A stretch of 17,994 bases of DNA from NCBI GenBank assembly GCA_030673265.1, contig DAOVJK010000022.1, positions 1 through 17,994 of the forward strand, given 5' to 3'. A program made the translations under genes and the position numbers. The notes under the pieces are model-generated. The model was given only the letters and a program-made list of their open reading frames with translations, was not told the origin of the DNA and did not search any database. This DNA comes from Pseudomonadota bacterium. Lineage in GTDB: Bacteria; Desulfobacterota; Desulfobulbia; Desulfobulbales; JAGXFP01. The stretch's first letter is position 1, and each line of letters starts with the position of its first letter. Of this stretch, positions 1-6,200 are shown one piece after another.

Positions 1-130
1 ATTACCAGAGCAACCGACAGGGTTGTATTACTCCCAGATATTTTCCGACGATATGCAAAAATATCTGGACTACTTTCCCAACTGGGAGAAGAAGGCTAAA
101 TCTTTGTTGAGGGATCACGTCTCCGTTTGA
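1..130 (+). CDS. C-terminal end of an unidentified protein (partial)
   Basis: The frame starting at base 2 is open from the window edge to a TGA at 128-130 and encodes about 42 residues, with the middle reading YYSQIFSDDMQKYLDYFPNW and a basic tail ending in HVSV. The composition (aromatic and charged, like a globular helical end) looks like real protein rather than a shadow frame. It converges on the kinase gene that ends at 199 on the other strand. Too little is present to assign a family, and I do not recognise it. Confidence 0.45.
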   Translation, partial: LPEQPTGLYYSQIFSDDMQKYLDYFPNWEKKAKSLLRDHVSV

Positions 131-156
131 CTCTACTTTGTCAATATTCAGCAACT

Positions 157-187
157 AAAAAAAAGAACTTGATGGTCGATGATCAAG
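157..187 (-). terminator. Rho-independent terminator of the hybrid kinase gene
   Basis: Read on the minus strand, the kinase stop codon is followed after about 10 nt by CTTGAT, an 8-nt loop and ATCAAG (182-187 pairing with 168-173). A TTC and then a run of eight T (157-164) come next. The stem is only 6 bp, but the U-tract is long and the position directly after the stop fits. On the plus strand there is no T-tract, so it should act mainly on the kinase transcript. Confidence 0.6.
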
Positions 188-196
188 AACGATTCG

Positions 197-2791
197 TCAC
201 TCCTGTCTGGGTTGTAGATCAGTTGTTTTCGTTTCGATAACGTCGGATCGGGAAAGCCAGATTTTGATCAGTTCGGCTAGATTCTCTGGTTTGGCCGGTT
301 TGGAAAGAAAATCATCCATGCCGGCCTCGATGCATTTTTCACGCTCTCCTTCAATTGCGTGGGCGGTCATGGCAATGATTGGCAGGTTGCTTTTTTGGCG
401 CAGCTCTTCATCCTCACCGTCTTTCCAGGCCCTGATCCGGCGAGTAGCTTCGTAGCCGTCCATCTCCGGCATTTCACAATCCATGATGATTAGATCAAAA
501 GGCATGCTTTGCAGTGATTGCAGGGCTTCCTGGCCGTTGGCGGATATTTCGACCCGGTAGCCGAGTTTCTCAAGGATGGCCTTGGTTACTTTTTGGTTGA
601 TGATGTTGTCTTCTGCCACCAGAATCCGTATTTCCTGTTTGTAGCTTTCGGCAAGAGAATGGCGAGTAATCAGGGAGCCAACTTCTGGCCCTTCCAATTG
701 ACGGCCATGGACTACGGCTTCTAAACATTTTTTCAGGATGGTCTCTTTTATCGGTTTGTAGAGGTATGCGGCAAATCCCTTCGAAGCCAAGCGGGCTGCA
801 TCACCGCGACTGCCGATAGAGGTCATCATGATCAGCTTGGTGTCGCCGATTTCCGAGTCTTGTTTGATCATGGATCCCAGTGCCTCACCGGTCATCCCCG
901 GCGGCATTAGTAGGTCAATGATGGCCAGATCGAAAGGCTGCCCTGCTTTTGCCGCTCCCCGCAAGATCTCCAGAGCGGTGTTACCGTTGGCAGCTTCAGT
1001 AAAGTTTTGGCAGCCCCAGGCCGTGGCAACTTTTTTTAGATAAGAGCGGTTGGTGGCGTTATCGTCTACGGCCAGGAGTCGACAATGACTAAGGTCCAGA
1101 GAAGTTTGTGCTTCTGGTTTGGTTTCCTGGTTGATCTGGGACTGTTTGCCAAATTTGGCGGTAAACCAGAATGTTGCACCATGCCCCGGGGTGCTGTTGA
1201 CCCCGATATTGCCGCCCATCAACTCGGAGAGTTGTTTAGAGATGGCCAGGCCAAGACCGCTGCCGCCATACTTTCTGGTGGTGGAATAATCCGCTTGAGT
1301 GAAGAGGTTGAACAGAGATTGATGCAGTCCTTGTGAGATGCCGATCCCGCTATCCTTGACGGAGAAACGTAACATCACCTCAGAGTCCAGATCCTCCTTA
1401 AGAGATATCGTAATTGAAATTTCACCCTGCTCCGTGAATTTAATGGCATTGTTGCCCAGATTGATAATCATCTGTCGCAATCTGCCAGGGTCACCGATGA
1501 GTAGAGACGGCACTTCCGGGTCGATCTGGCAGATGATTTCCAATCCTTTCTGGTCGGCCCGTAGGGCCAGGATGTCGCTGGTGTCTTCCAAGGTGTGGCG
1601 CAGGTTGAAGCTAAGTTTCTCCAGATCAAGTTTGCCTGACTCAATCTTGGAAAAATCGAGGATGTCGTTGATAATGGCCAGCAACCCATCGGCGCTGGTC
1701 TGGACAGTCTCCGTGAAATCGCGTTGTTCCGGTTGGAGGTCAGTATCTAGGAGCAGGCTGGTCATGCCTATGATGCCGTTCATCGGGGTGCGGATCTCGT
1801 GACTCATGTTGGCCAGGAATTGACTTTTAGCCTGGTTGGCTTTGGCGAGTTTACGATTAAAGCGTCGAGTTGAGAGGGTGATGTAGCCGAGCAAGCACAG
1901 GATGATAATGGCGATAGCCGTGACCCGCCATACTATTCTCCAATCGGTGCCGTGCTGGAATTTTAGGGTGTACCAGCTTCTGAGGATGGCATTGCGGGTA
2001 GTATCGTCCAAGTTCTTAATCAGCTTGTCGAACACGGACAGCAGGATCGGATCGTCTTTACGCACCCCGACTCTGAAGGCATTGTCCAGACCTGTCTGTC
2101 CGGCAATCTTGAGGTTGCTGAGGCCGAGTTCCTGGATACTGCTGGTGATAATAAACAGGGCGTCCAGAGTTGCATAAAGCTTTCCGTCTGAAACTTTGCG
2201 CAGGGCATCTCCGACCGATTTTACTGGAATGATTATGATCTCCGGGTATTGCTTCCGGATCTTCTCCTCGTAGACATAGCCATCGACAACGCCGAGTTTG
2301 CGACCCGACAATGCTTCCAGTCCGTCGAGGTAAAAGACATCATTTCTGGCGACGAGGACAACGGAGTCGGTGAGATAAGGCTCGGTAAAGTTCAGGAATT
2401 CACGCCGCTGCGGGCTTTCGTTCAGCAGGGACAGGATGTCGCACTGGCGGGATTTTGCCGCTTCGAGGGATTCCTTCCAGTTTTCAGTCAGCACTAGTTC
2501 AATCGGGACTGGGATTCTTTTCTGGAACTCAGACATAAAGTCGGCGGCGATTCCCACATGCTTACCCTGTTCGTCGATCCTCTCATACGGCATCCAGTCG
2601 GGGTCAACACACATGGTGACTCTCCCTTTTGCTGCGAGATGCTCCTTTTCTTCGTCTGAAAGATCAATATTAGTAGAGCTTTGAGCAATTGATGAAAGCA
2701 GCAGGCAGGCGAAGAGCATTGTTAATGCAATTAGAAGTTTAATTGTTTCAATACTCGTAGAGAAATGTGGTTTGTTCCAGTGTCTGTTCAT
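197..2791 (-). CDS. Hybrid sensor histidine kinase with periplasmic solute-binding (SBP_bac_3) domain
   Basis: About 864 residues from the ATG at 2791. The frame is open further upstream, but that part reads into the transposase remnant. An N-terminal hydrophobic segment (about residues 17-38) is followed by a periplasmic solute-binding-protein family 3 domain (about 50-280, with CVDPDWMPYE near its start), a membrane segment (about 290-310), a HisKA box with NMSHEIRTPMNG, and an HATPase domain with N (NNAIKFT), G1 (DSGIGIS) and G2 (GGSGLGLA) boxes. Two receiver domains follow: the first has DLLMP and a conserved Lys (YKP), the second has AEDN, MDCEMPEMDG and SKPAKP. The layout resembles the BvgS/EvgS class but without a C-terminal HPt domain, so a separate phosphotransfer protein is probably needed. 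The SBP domain suggests sensing of an amino acid or similar small ligand, which is not identifiable here. No response regulator gene adjoins it. Autophosphorylation and receiver residues look intact. Confidence 0.93.
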   Translation of the reverse strand: MNRHWNKPHFSTSIETIKLLIALTMLFACLLLSSIAQSSTNIDLSDEEKEHLAAKGRVTMCVDPDWMPYERIDEQGKHVGIAADFMSEFQKRIPVPIELVLTENWKESLEAAKSRQCDILSLLNESPQRREFLNFTEPYLTDSVVLVARNDVFYLDGLEALSGRKLGVVDGYVYEEKIRKQYPEIIIIPVKSVGDALRKVSDGKLYATLDALFIITSSIQELGLSNLKIAGQTGLDNAFRVGVRKDDPILLSVFDKLIKNLDDTTRNAILRSWYTLKFQHGTDWRIVWRVTAIAIIILCLLGYITLSTRRFNRKLAKANQAKSQFLANMSHEIRTPMNGIIGMTSLLLDTDLQPEQRDFTETVQTSADGLLAIINDILDFSKIESGKLDLEKLSFNLRHTLEDTSDILALRADQKGLEIICQIDPEVPSLLIGDPGRLRQMIINLGNNAIKFTEQGEISITISLKEDLDSEVMLRFSVKDSGIGISQGLHQSLFNLFTQADYSTTRKYGGSGLGLAISKQLSELMGGNIGVNSTPGHGATFWFTAKFGKQSQINQETKPEAQTSLDLSHCRLLAVDDNATNRSYLKKVATAWGCQNFTEAANGNTALEILRGAAKAGQPFDLAIIDLLMPPGMTGEALGSMIKQDSEIGDTKLIMMTSIGSRGDAARLASKGFAAYLYKPIKETILKKCLEAVVHGRQLEGPEVGSLITRHSLAESYKQEIRILVAEDNIINQKVTKAILEKLGYRVEISANGQEALQSLQSMPFDLIIMDCEMPEMDGYEATRRIRAWKDGEDEELRQKSNLPIIAMTAHAIEGEREKCIEAGMDDFLSKPAKPENLAELIKIWLSRSDVIETKTTDLQPRQE

Positions 2792-2808
2792 TATTCTCTG
2801 AGAGAATA
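2792..2808. promoter_or_regulatory. Perfect 17-bp palindrome abutting the kinase start codon
   Basis: TATTCTCT-G-AGAGAATA is a perfect inverted repeat with 8-bp arms. It ends one base before the ATG and covers the whole region where the ribosome binding site (AGAGA) must lie. It could be an operator for autoregulation. A 1-nt loop is too tight for a full RNA hairpin, so protein binding to DNA is more likely than RNA folding. The function is inference; the symmetry is seen directly. Confidence 0.5.
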
Positions 2809-2843
2809 CCTCAATTAAAATGGCGCCACAATGTTTTAAGACA

Positions 2844-3113
2844 TCACATGAACTCCTGTCCGGTTCTGCCGGCAATAAGCTGCATGCTTTTGGGGATAAC
2901 AGCCTTGCCGGTGTCCTGTACCAGCAGATGGACATGATTGGACGTGATGATATAGTCAAGGATCTTCAAGCCATATCTTTTCTTGGCCTCAAAAAGCCAA
3001 GACAAGTAACACTTTCTGTCTTTGGCGAATTGGAGCAGAAACTCCCGCTTATGGCAGCGATGAGTGATATGCCATACGCATCCCGGTATATAATATCTGT
3101 TAGCGCGAGCCAT
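2844..3113 (-). pseudogene. Truncated REP-associated tyrosine transposase (RAYT, Y1/HUH family)
   Basis: From the ATG at 3113 the reading frame gives MARANRYYIPGCVWHITHRC, followed by an R-rich helix, the HUH motif in SNHVHLLV and MQLIAGRTGQEF, then stops. Family members continue well past this point, with the catalytic tyrosine in the missing half. Only the N-terminal half, about 90 residues, is left here, so it should be inactive for transposition. The break lies about 50 nt upstream of the kinase start, suggesting that a deletion joined the remnant to the kinase promoter region. RAYTs are domesticated relatives of IS200/IS605 transposases that act on REP palindromes, and a REP-like motif lies at 3273-3286. 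Confidence 0.8.
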
Positions 3114-3272
3114 GGAAACAACATAGCCTGGCAACTATAAATAGCAACGATTACTGAAAGAAAATATTACAAGGAAAATTCTTAAAACCGCTTTTTTGAC
3201 CCGAAAAAGGTGTCTTTAAGGCAAAAAACAGCGCCGATTTCAAAGAAAAAGCACTACAAAACGACTAGTTGT

Positions 3273-3286
3273 CTTGGTCCGACCCC
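3273..3286. repeat. REP-like motif CTTGGTCCGACCCC next to RAYT remnant
   Basis: On the minus strand this reads GGGGTCGGACCAAG, the kind of GGGTCGGACC sequence commonly seen flanking RAYT genes. It lies about 160 bp upstream of the RAYT fragment, on its 5' side. A near copy (CTTGGTCCGCCCCC) is at 16701-16714, and a weaker one (GTGGTCCGATCC) at 13902-13913. Assignment as the RAYT's recognition repeat is inference. Confidence 0.4.
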
Positions 3287-3304
3287 AAATATCAATATCC
3301 ACAC

Positions 3305-3344
3305 CCAGATATCCAACCCAGATATTCCAGATATTCCAGATATT
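3305..3344. repeat. 9-bp tandem repeat CCAGATATT
   Basis: Three exact head-to-tail copies of CCAGATATT lie at 3318-3344, and a fourth, CCAGATATC, is at 3305-3313 after a 4-nt gap. The period is a multiple of 3, which creates a spurious PDIPDI peptide in one frame. No function can be assigned. Confidence 0.75.
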
Positions 3345-3475
3345 CAGACATCAATAATTAAGTATGGTGTCGCCGCAATTCTTTTTAGAACTAAAAAAAT
3401 AAAAAATGTTTTAGACGAAATTATATGAGATTCCATATAATAAATTCAGTTGGGCCTAAACATAAGGAGCCGAGG

Positions 3476-3955
3476 ATGAATTCAAATAATTATCGCCTGG
3501 TCAAGCTGCTCATCTCTATCCCTTTTCTTCTCCTGTTAACTGCCTGTGCAGCAGGTGGTCCTCAATTCACTCCGGGTACCCCGGCTGGTTTCTGGTACGG
3601 TCTCTGGCACGGGATGATCGCCTTTATCAGTCTGGTTATCCATATCTTCAAGGAAAATGTTGTTGTCTATGAAATAAACAATACGGGTGGCTGGTACGAT
3701 CTTGGTTTCCTGTTAGGCGCAACTTGTATCTGGGGTGGTGGTTCGCACATGTCATGTAAATCTTCCGCGAAAAAGAAACGTGAAAAAGAGTGGAAAGAAA
3801 TAGGCGAAAAAGTTGAAAGCAAGGTAATGCGTAAACTGAAAGACTGGGCCGAAGACGAAGAAAGTACTGATTCCGGCAAAGACTGGGAAGAGATCTGTGG
3901 AAAAGTAGAGAATAAACTGAAGTGTAAAATTCGTGAATGGGCAGAGAAAGACTAA
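3476..3955 (+). CDS. Small lipoprotein with duplicated C-terminal helix
   Basis: The start at 3476 follows AAGGAG by 6 nt and gives a 159-residue protein. The upstream in-frame start at 3425 has no such site. The N-terminus is a lipoprotein signal peptide with lipobox LTAC, so Cys24 would be lipidated. A Gly/Trp/aromatic segment (GFWYGLWHGMIAFISLVIHI) and a WYDLGFLLG segment suggest one or two membrane-interacting hairpins. This arrangement is common in small uncharacterised bacterial proteins. The C-terminal part, after two Cys residues, is a charged helix present twice: EWKEIGEKVESKVMRKLKDW and DWEEICGKVENKLKCKIREW. The second half shows clear divergence, so the duplication is not recent. 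No enzymatic motif is visible and the function is unknown. It stands alone on the plus strand and is followed by the structured repeat at 3994. Confidence 0.8.
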   Translation: MNSNNYRLVKLLISIPFLLLLTACAAGGPQFTPGTPAGFWYGLWHGMIAFISLVIHIFKENVVVYEINNTGGWYDLGFLLGATCIWGGGSHMSCKSSAKKKREKEWKEIGEKVESKVMRKLKDWAEDEESTDSGKDWEEICGKVENKLKCKIREWAEKD

Positions 3956-3993
3956 AGCTGAGAGGTATCTTGGAGAATTAAGATCAATAGTCG

Positions 3994-4080
3994 CGTTTTT
4001 GGCCTTAAAAACGTCATTATAGGCCCCTAAAAGGCCTGTTTCTAACCTTAGCTGCTAATGATTACAGCTAGTTAGCGTGG
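3994..4080 (+). repeat. Structured dispersed repeat, copy 1 (partner at 16435-16520)
   Basis: This 87-bp element shares three blocks with the copy at 16435: CGTTTTTGGC-N-TTAAAAACG plus TCATTATAG, an A-rich loop between C-rich and GGC blocks, and a terminal TAGTTAGCGTGG. Hairpin 1 is CGTTTTT/AAAAACG (3994-4000 with 4007-4013). Hairpin 2 here is AGGCC/GGCCT (4021-4025 with 4033-4037). Hairpin 3 is TAGCTG/CAGCTA just before GTTAGCGTGG. In the other copy hairpin 3 is TACTT/AAGTA, with compensatory changes. It could be a structured RNA or a PATE/MITE-like mobile repeat. The strand is arbitrary. Confidence 0.6.
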
Positions 4081-4152
4081 CAAACCAGGCACCGGTGCTT
4101 TAGGATAATGGCCCCACAAAACTTATCCAGCACCGTAACAAAGGAATTGCCG

Positions 4153-4407
4153 ATGATACCCATCCATGAATTACTCAGCCGCATCCGATGGGACAAGGAG
4201 TTCGGAAGTGGCGATTTTGAGATCGGTTATTACGACCGGGTTTTGGCGGAAATTATCCGGATCCCTTTTACCGAGCTGATTTTTCCGCCCGACAACCGTA
4301 ATTCCCTTCAGATTATGGATTATGACGGGGTTATCCATTCTGTGCCTCTGCACCGGATCAAGGAAGTTTACAAGGATAACGAGTTGATCTGGCACCGCGA
4401 ACATTGA
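4153..4407 (+). CDS. DUF504 / MJ1316-type domain protein
   Basis: 84 residues from the ATG at 4153, which has AAGGAA 6 nt upstream. A longer in-frame start at 4108 lacks this site. The sequence MIPIHELLSRIRWDKEFG, then GDFEIGYYDRV, FTELIFPPDN, DYDGVIHSVPLHRIKEVYK and IWHRE matches the DUF504 (UPF0248) family. This family is structurally linked to the MJ1316 domain proposed to recognise RNA cyclic phosphate ends. The length is typical of the family, in which it forms a whole small protein. The next frame begins 15 nt downstream, so it may share a transcript with the zinc-ribbon gene. The RNA-repair role is known only as a family prediction. Confidence 0.85.
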   Translation: MIPIHELLSRIRWDKEFGSGDFEIGYYDRVLAEIIRIPFTELIFPPDNRNSLQIMDYDGVIHSVPLHRIKEVYKDNELIWHREH

Positions 4408-4422
4408 TTTGCAATAGATGAG

Positions 4423-4680
4423 ATGCAAGGAATGCCTTACTTTTTTTTGTGGCGACTGTTATTTGTGGTTGATTCCGGGGTTATCGCGGACAAGATTGAT
4501 CTCTGCCCTAAATGCAATAGCCGGGAGTTGAGCACCATCCAAAATAGTTTTCGGCTAGGAGATGAGGAATGGTTTTGGCGAAAAAAAGATTCTTCTCGGG
4601 CACCTGTAAGTGCGGCGCTTCCCGGGAGGTCGCGATTTGCAGGGAGTGTCGAAATAACTTCTGTGGCCGGTGTCAGGTGA
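4423..4680 (+). CDS. N-terminal frame of a zinc-ribbon protein (possible -1 frameshift gene)
   Basis: This frame starts 15 nt after the DUF504 stop. The start is uncertain, with alternatives at 4432 and internally. It carries CPKCNSRELS, an apparent half zinc knuckle, then ends in EEWFWRKK before becoming Pro/Arg/Ser-rich without further Cys motifs, as expected of an out-of-frame tail. The cysteine pattern continues in the -1 frame from the A7 run at 4581-4587. The likely biological product is therefore the joined protein 4423-4775 of about 117 residues with CxxC-type pairs throughout. The segment before 4587 is probably real and the segment 4588-4680 in this frame probably is not. Function unknown. 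Confidence 0.45.
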   Translation: MQGMPYFFLWRLLFVVDSGVIADKIDLCPKCNSRELSTIQNSFRLGDEEWFWRKKDSSRAPVSAALPGRSRFAGSVEITSVAGVR

Positions 4681-4775
4681 TGGCAGTATTTCAGAAGCAT
4701 GGCGGCAATACGATCAGGATAAAGTGCTGCCCCAGATGCCTCGGTACCGATTTAGCCCGCCCACATCAAGAGTAA
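4569..4775 (+). CDS. C-terminal zinc-ribbon frame (four or more Cys pairs)
   Basis: 68 residues from the ATG at 4569, with GAGGA close upstream. It holds CKCG, CRECRNNFCGRC and CCPRC, which is the layout of treble-clef or zinc-ribbon proteins that bind two Zn ions. It can be a separate small protein, or the second half of a protein begun in the frame of 4423. Joining at the A7 run gives WFWRKKRFFSGTCKCG. That join keeps a continuous basic/aromatic linker and brings the CPKC pair together with the rest. No family is recognised. Both interpretations are open; the coding nature of this part is fairly clear from the regular cysteines. Confidence 0.55.
   Translation: MVLAKKRFFSGTCKCGASREVAICRECRNNFCGRCQVMAVFQKHGGNTIRIKCCPRCLGTDLARPHQE
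4581..4587 (+). other. A7 slippery heptamer (A AAA AAA) at the frame junction
   Basis: Seven A residues are phased as cgA AAA AAA in the upstream frame, the correct phase for a -1 slip into the downstream frame. Ten bases later a nested hairpin can form: CGGG (4597-4600) with CCCG (4621-4624), enclosing AAGTG-CGG-CGCTT (4608-4620). This resembles a programmed frameshift signal. An indel mutation or a homopolymer sequencing error would look the same. Confidence 0.4.
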
Positions 4776-5217
4776 TTTAAGAATATTCCTGTTCCACTCT
4801 CCAGAAACGGGTTTTACCGGCTTCAGTTTGCTGCGCAATTTTAGATCCGCTATTAATAGGTCAATCGCCAGAAGTCGAGTAGACCGGCTGCTCCCGATGT
4901 TTGATTGATATTGGTGTTTTCGTTGCCGCCTGATTTGAGGGCGTATCCCTATTTGTTCATCGTCTATTACGATCAACTTCTTTAGGCAAGAGTCAAGCAA
5001 AGACCCCCTTTTTTCTGACAAGAGGCTCGTGAAGCACTTGCAATTTGAATTCACCATGTGAGACGCTAATCATGGCAGCCAACAAATTTTATCTGGCACA
5101 GTGCGACTTGAAGCATCACTCATGAATGATTAAAAGCGCGCATTCACCAATTGCGTCGTGGCGGGAGGGCACGATACCTTATTAAGCAAGGCAGTCTTGA
5201 CATTAAAGGAGTTTAAC
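4776..5217. other. Intergenic region upstream of the DsrE-family gene
   Basis: No convincing gene is present on either strand. The longest frame (minus, 4752-5057) has no clear ribosome binding site or recognisable motif and overlaps the end of the zinc-ribbon gene. A possible sigma-70 promoter is TTGCGT (5151-5156), a 17-bp spacer and ATACCT (5174-5179), and the site AAAGGAG (5205-5211) serves the next gene. Confidence 0.4.
5151..5179 (+). promoter_or_regulatory. Possible sigma-70 promoter of the DsrE-family gene
   Basis: TTGCGT and ATACCT are separated by 17 bp, about 40 bp before the start codon. Both boxes are only partial matches, so this is a weak candidate. Confidence 0.2.
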
Positions 5218-5736
5218 ATGAGACAAAAAAACAAATGGTTCCGGCAAAACTTCTCTTCCATCCTCGTCCTGGCGGCATTCATGACTTTTCAGGCTTCACC
5301 TGCCGTCGCCGCCGGCTACGACAACGCCCTTAAAGACGTCAAAGGCATCAAGGCCCTATTCAATGTCAGCTTGAGTTCAGCGGTGTTTTCCAATATTGTC
5401 TTTTGGGCAGTCCAGAACGTTTACGAAGATCAGGCTGTCAAATCACTTCCCGAAAAGCCCCAGATAGCCATTGTCTTTCATGGCCCCGCCGTCAAGCTCC
5501 TTTCCAGCGACCGCGAAGGTTTCAAGATGAAGGACTACGCGGAGATTGACAAGTTCCAGGCCACACTCAAGCAAATGAAGAATGACGGAGTCAAACTGGA
5601 GGTCTGTCTCTATGCGGCCAAAGTAATAGGCGTGGATCCCGCCACCATCATGCCCGAGATCGATCAGGTTGGCAACGGATTCATCTCCGTCGCCGGCTAC
5701 CAGGCCCAAGGCTACTCGATGGTTACCATTCCATAA
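5218..5736 (+). CDS. Exported DsrE-family protein
   Basis: 172 residues from the ATG at 5218, preceded by AAAGGAG 6 nt upstream. The in-frame start at 5158 has no site and would displace the signal peptide. Residues 1-32 form a Sec signal peptide (basic start, hydrophobic core, cleavage likely after AVAA). The mature part fits the DsrE/DsrF-like fold: an IAIVFHGPAVKLL strand-loop, a helix with FQATLKQMKNDGVKLEVC ending in the conserved strand Cys of the family, then AKVIGVDPATIMPEI and GNGFISVAGYQAQGYSMVTI. Cytoplasmic DsrE proteins move sulfur through this Cys. Exported relatives are common in sulfur-metabolising and anaerobic Proteobacteria, but their partner is unknown. The gene stands alone and converges on the nif operon. 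Confidence 0.85.
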   Translation: MRQKNKWFRQNFSSILVLAAFMTFQASPAVAAGYDNALKDVKGIKALFNVSLSSAVFSNIVFWAVQNVYEDQAVKSLPEKPQIAIVFHGPAVKLLSSDREGFKMKDYAEIDKFQATLKQMKNDGVKLEVCLYAAKVIGVDPATIMPEIDQVGNGFISVAGYQAQGYSMVTIP

Positions 5737-5758
5737 AACACCTGCAAATTTATTCAAG

Positions 5759-5791
5759 AAAAAAGGGCTTACGAATTTAATCGTAAGCCCT
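5759..5791 (-). terminator. Rho-independent terminator ending the nif operon
   Basis: A perfect 11-bp stem AGGGCTTACGA/TCGTAAGCCCT (5764-5774 with 5781-5791) has a 6-nt loop. Read on the minus strand it runs into six T (complement of A5759-5764), so it is a strong terminator for the nif transcript. On the plus strand it forms the same stem 27 nt after the DsrE-family stop, but without a T-tract. Confidence 0.85.
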
Positions 5792-5945
5792 GGATTCATT
5801 CAAACACCAGGTGTTTTCAGGTCTTAGAGCTTACTTTCTACCACCGAAAAGAGAGTCCTAATACCCCACTCCCTTTTCAGAGAGAGCCCGATATCCTTTT
5901 TGAATATCAGTCTCTACTGCCAGGCAATCAGTCCGGCTCACTAAC

Positions 5946-6167
5946 TCACACCCACCAGATCTGCCGTTTGGCTGGATTGCCGTTCTTTTCAAAGACATCA
6001 CCGGACTCTTTAAGGACCGCGGCCAACTCCTCGACCGTGAACTTGTATCCGTCAACAGCAGCCAATTCAACAAACTCCTCCATGGTTGCGGGTACATCGT
6101 ATTTGGCGCGGACATTCTTGTCTTCGCCACCAGCTACCAACAGGTCTTCCACATCTTTCTTTGCCAT
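5946..6167 (-). CDS. Nif11-family small protein
   Basis: 73 residues from the ATG at 6165-6167, preceded by AAAGGAG. The pattern MAKKDVEDLLVAGGEDKNVR, TMEEFVELAAVDGYKFTVEEL and a short charged helix is the Nif11 domain (PF07862). That family was first noticed in nitrogen fixation operons and is better known as the leader region of some modified peptides. There is no core peptide after a Gly-Gly site: the protein ends in GNPAKRQIWWV with a single Gly, so it is not a RiPP precursor of the usual kind. It is the last gene of the nif operon, 33 nt after the HEPN-like gene. A nitrogenase-associated role is inferred from position; the biochemical function of nif-linked Nif11 is unknown. Confidence 0.8.
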   Translation of the reverse strand: MAKKDVEDLLVAGGEDKNVRAKYDVPATMEEFVELAAVDGYKFTVEELAAVLKESGDVFEKNGNPAKRQIWWV

Positions 6168-6200
6168 GGTTCTTCTCCTTTATAGATAAAAATTAGGATC

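Larger units (their letters stand above)
3114..3475. other. Intergenic region between RAYT remnant and lipoprotein gene
   Basis: AT-rich, with no convincing gene. It holds a REP-like motif (3273-3286) and a short tandem repeat (3305-3344). The first ATG of a possible overlapping frame (3210) encodes a low-complexity peptide made by the tandem repeat and is not supported. The lipoprotein ribosome binding site AAGGAG (3464-3469) is at its end. Confidence 0.5.

Noticed and set aside
4752..5057. 101-residue minus-strand protein in the gap before the DsrE-family gene
   Set aside because: No ribosome binding site, no recognisable motif, and it overlaps the end of the zinc-ribbon gene.
5081..5110. 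Sigma-54 promoter before the DsrE-family gene (CTGGCACAGTGCGACTTG)
   Set aside because: The GG and GC doublets are not 10 bp apart, so it does not fit the -24/-12 consensus.
5443..5799. 118-residue minus-strand frame opposite the DsrE-family gene
   Set aside because: It runs through the nif terminator and is antisense to a gene with a signal peptide and family motifs.
5858..6130. 90-residue minus-strand frame overlapping Nif11
   Set aside because: It is in a different frame from the well-supported Nif11 gene and has no start site.
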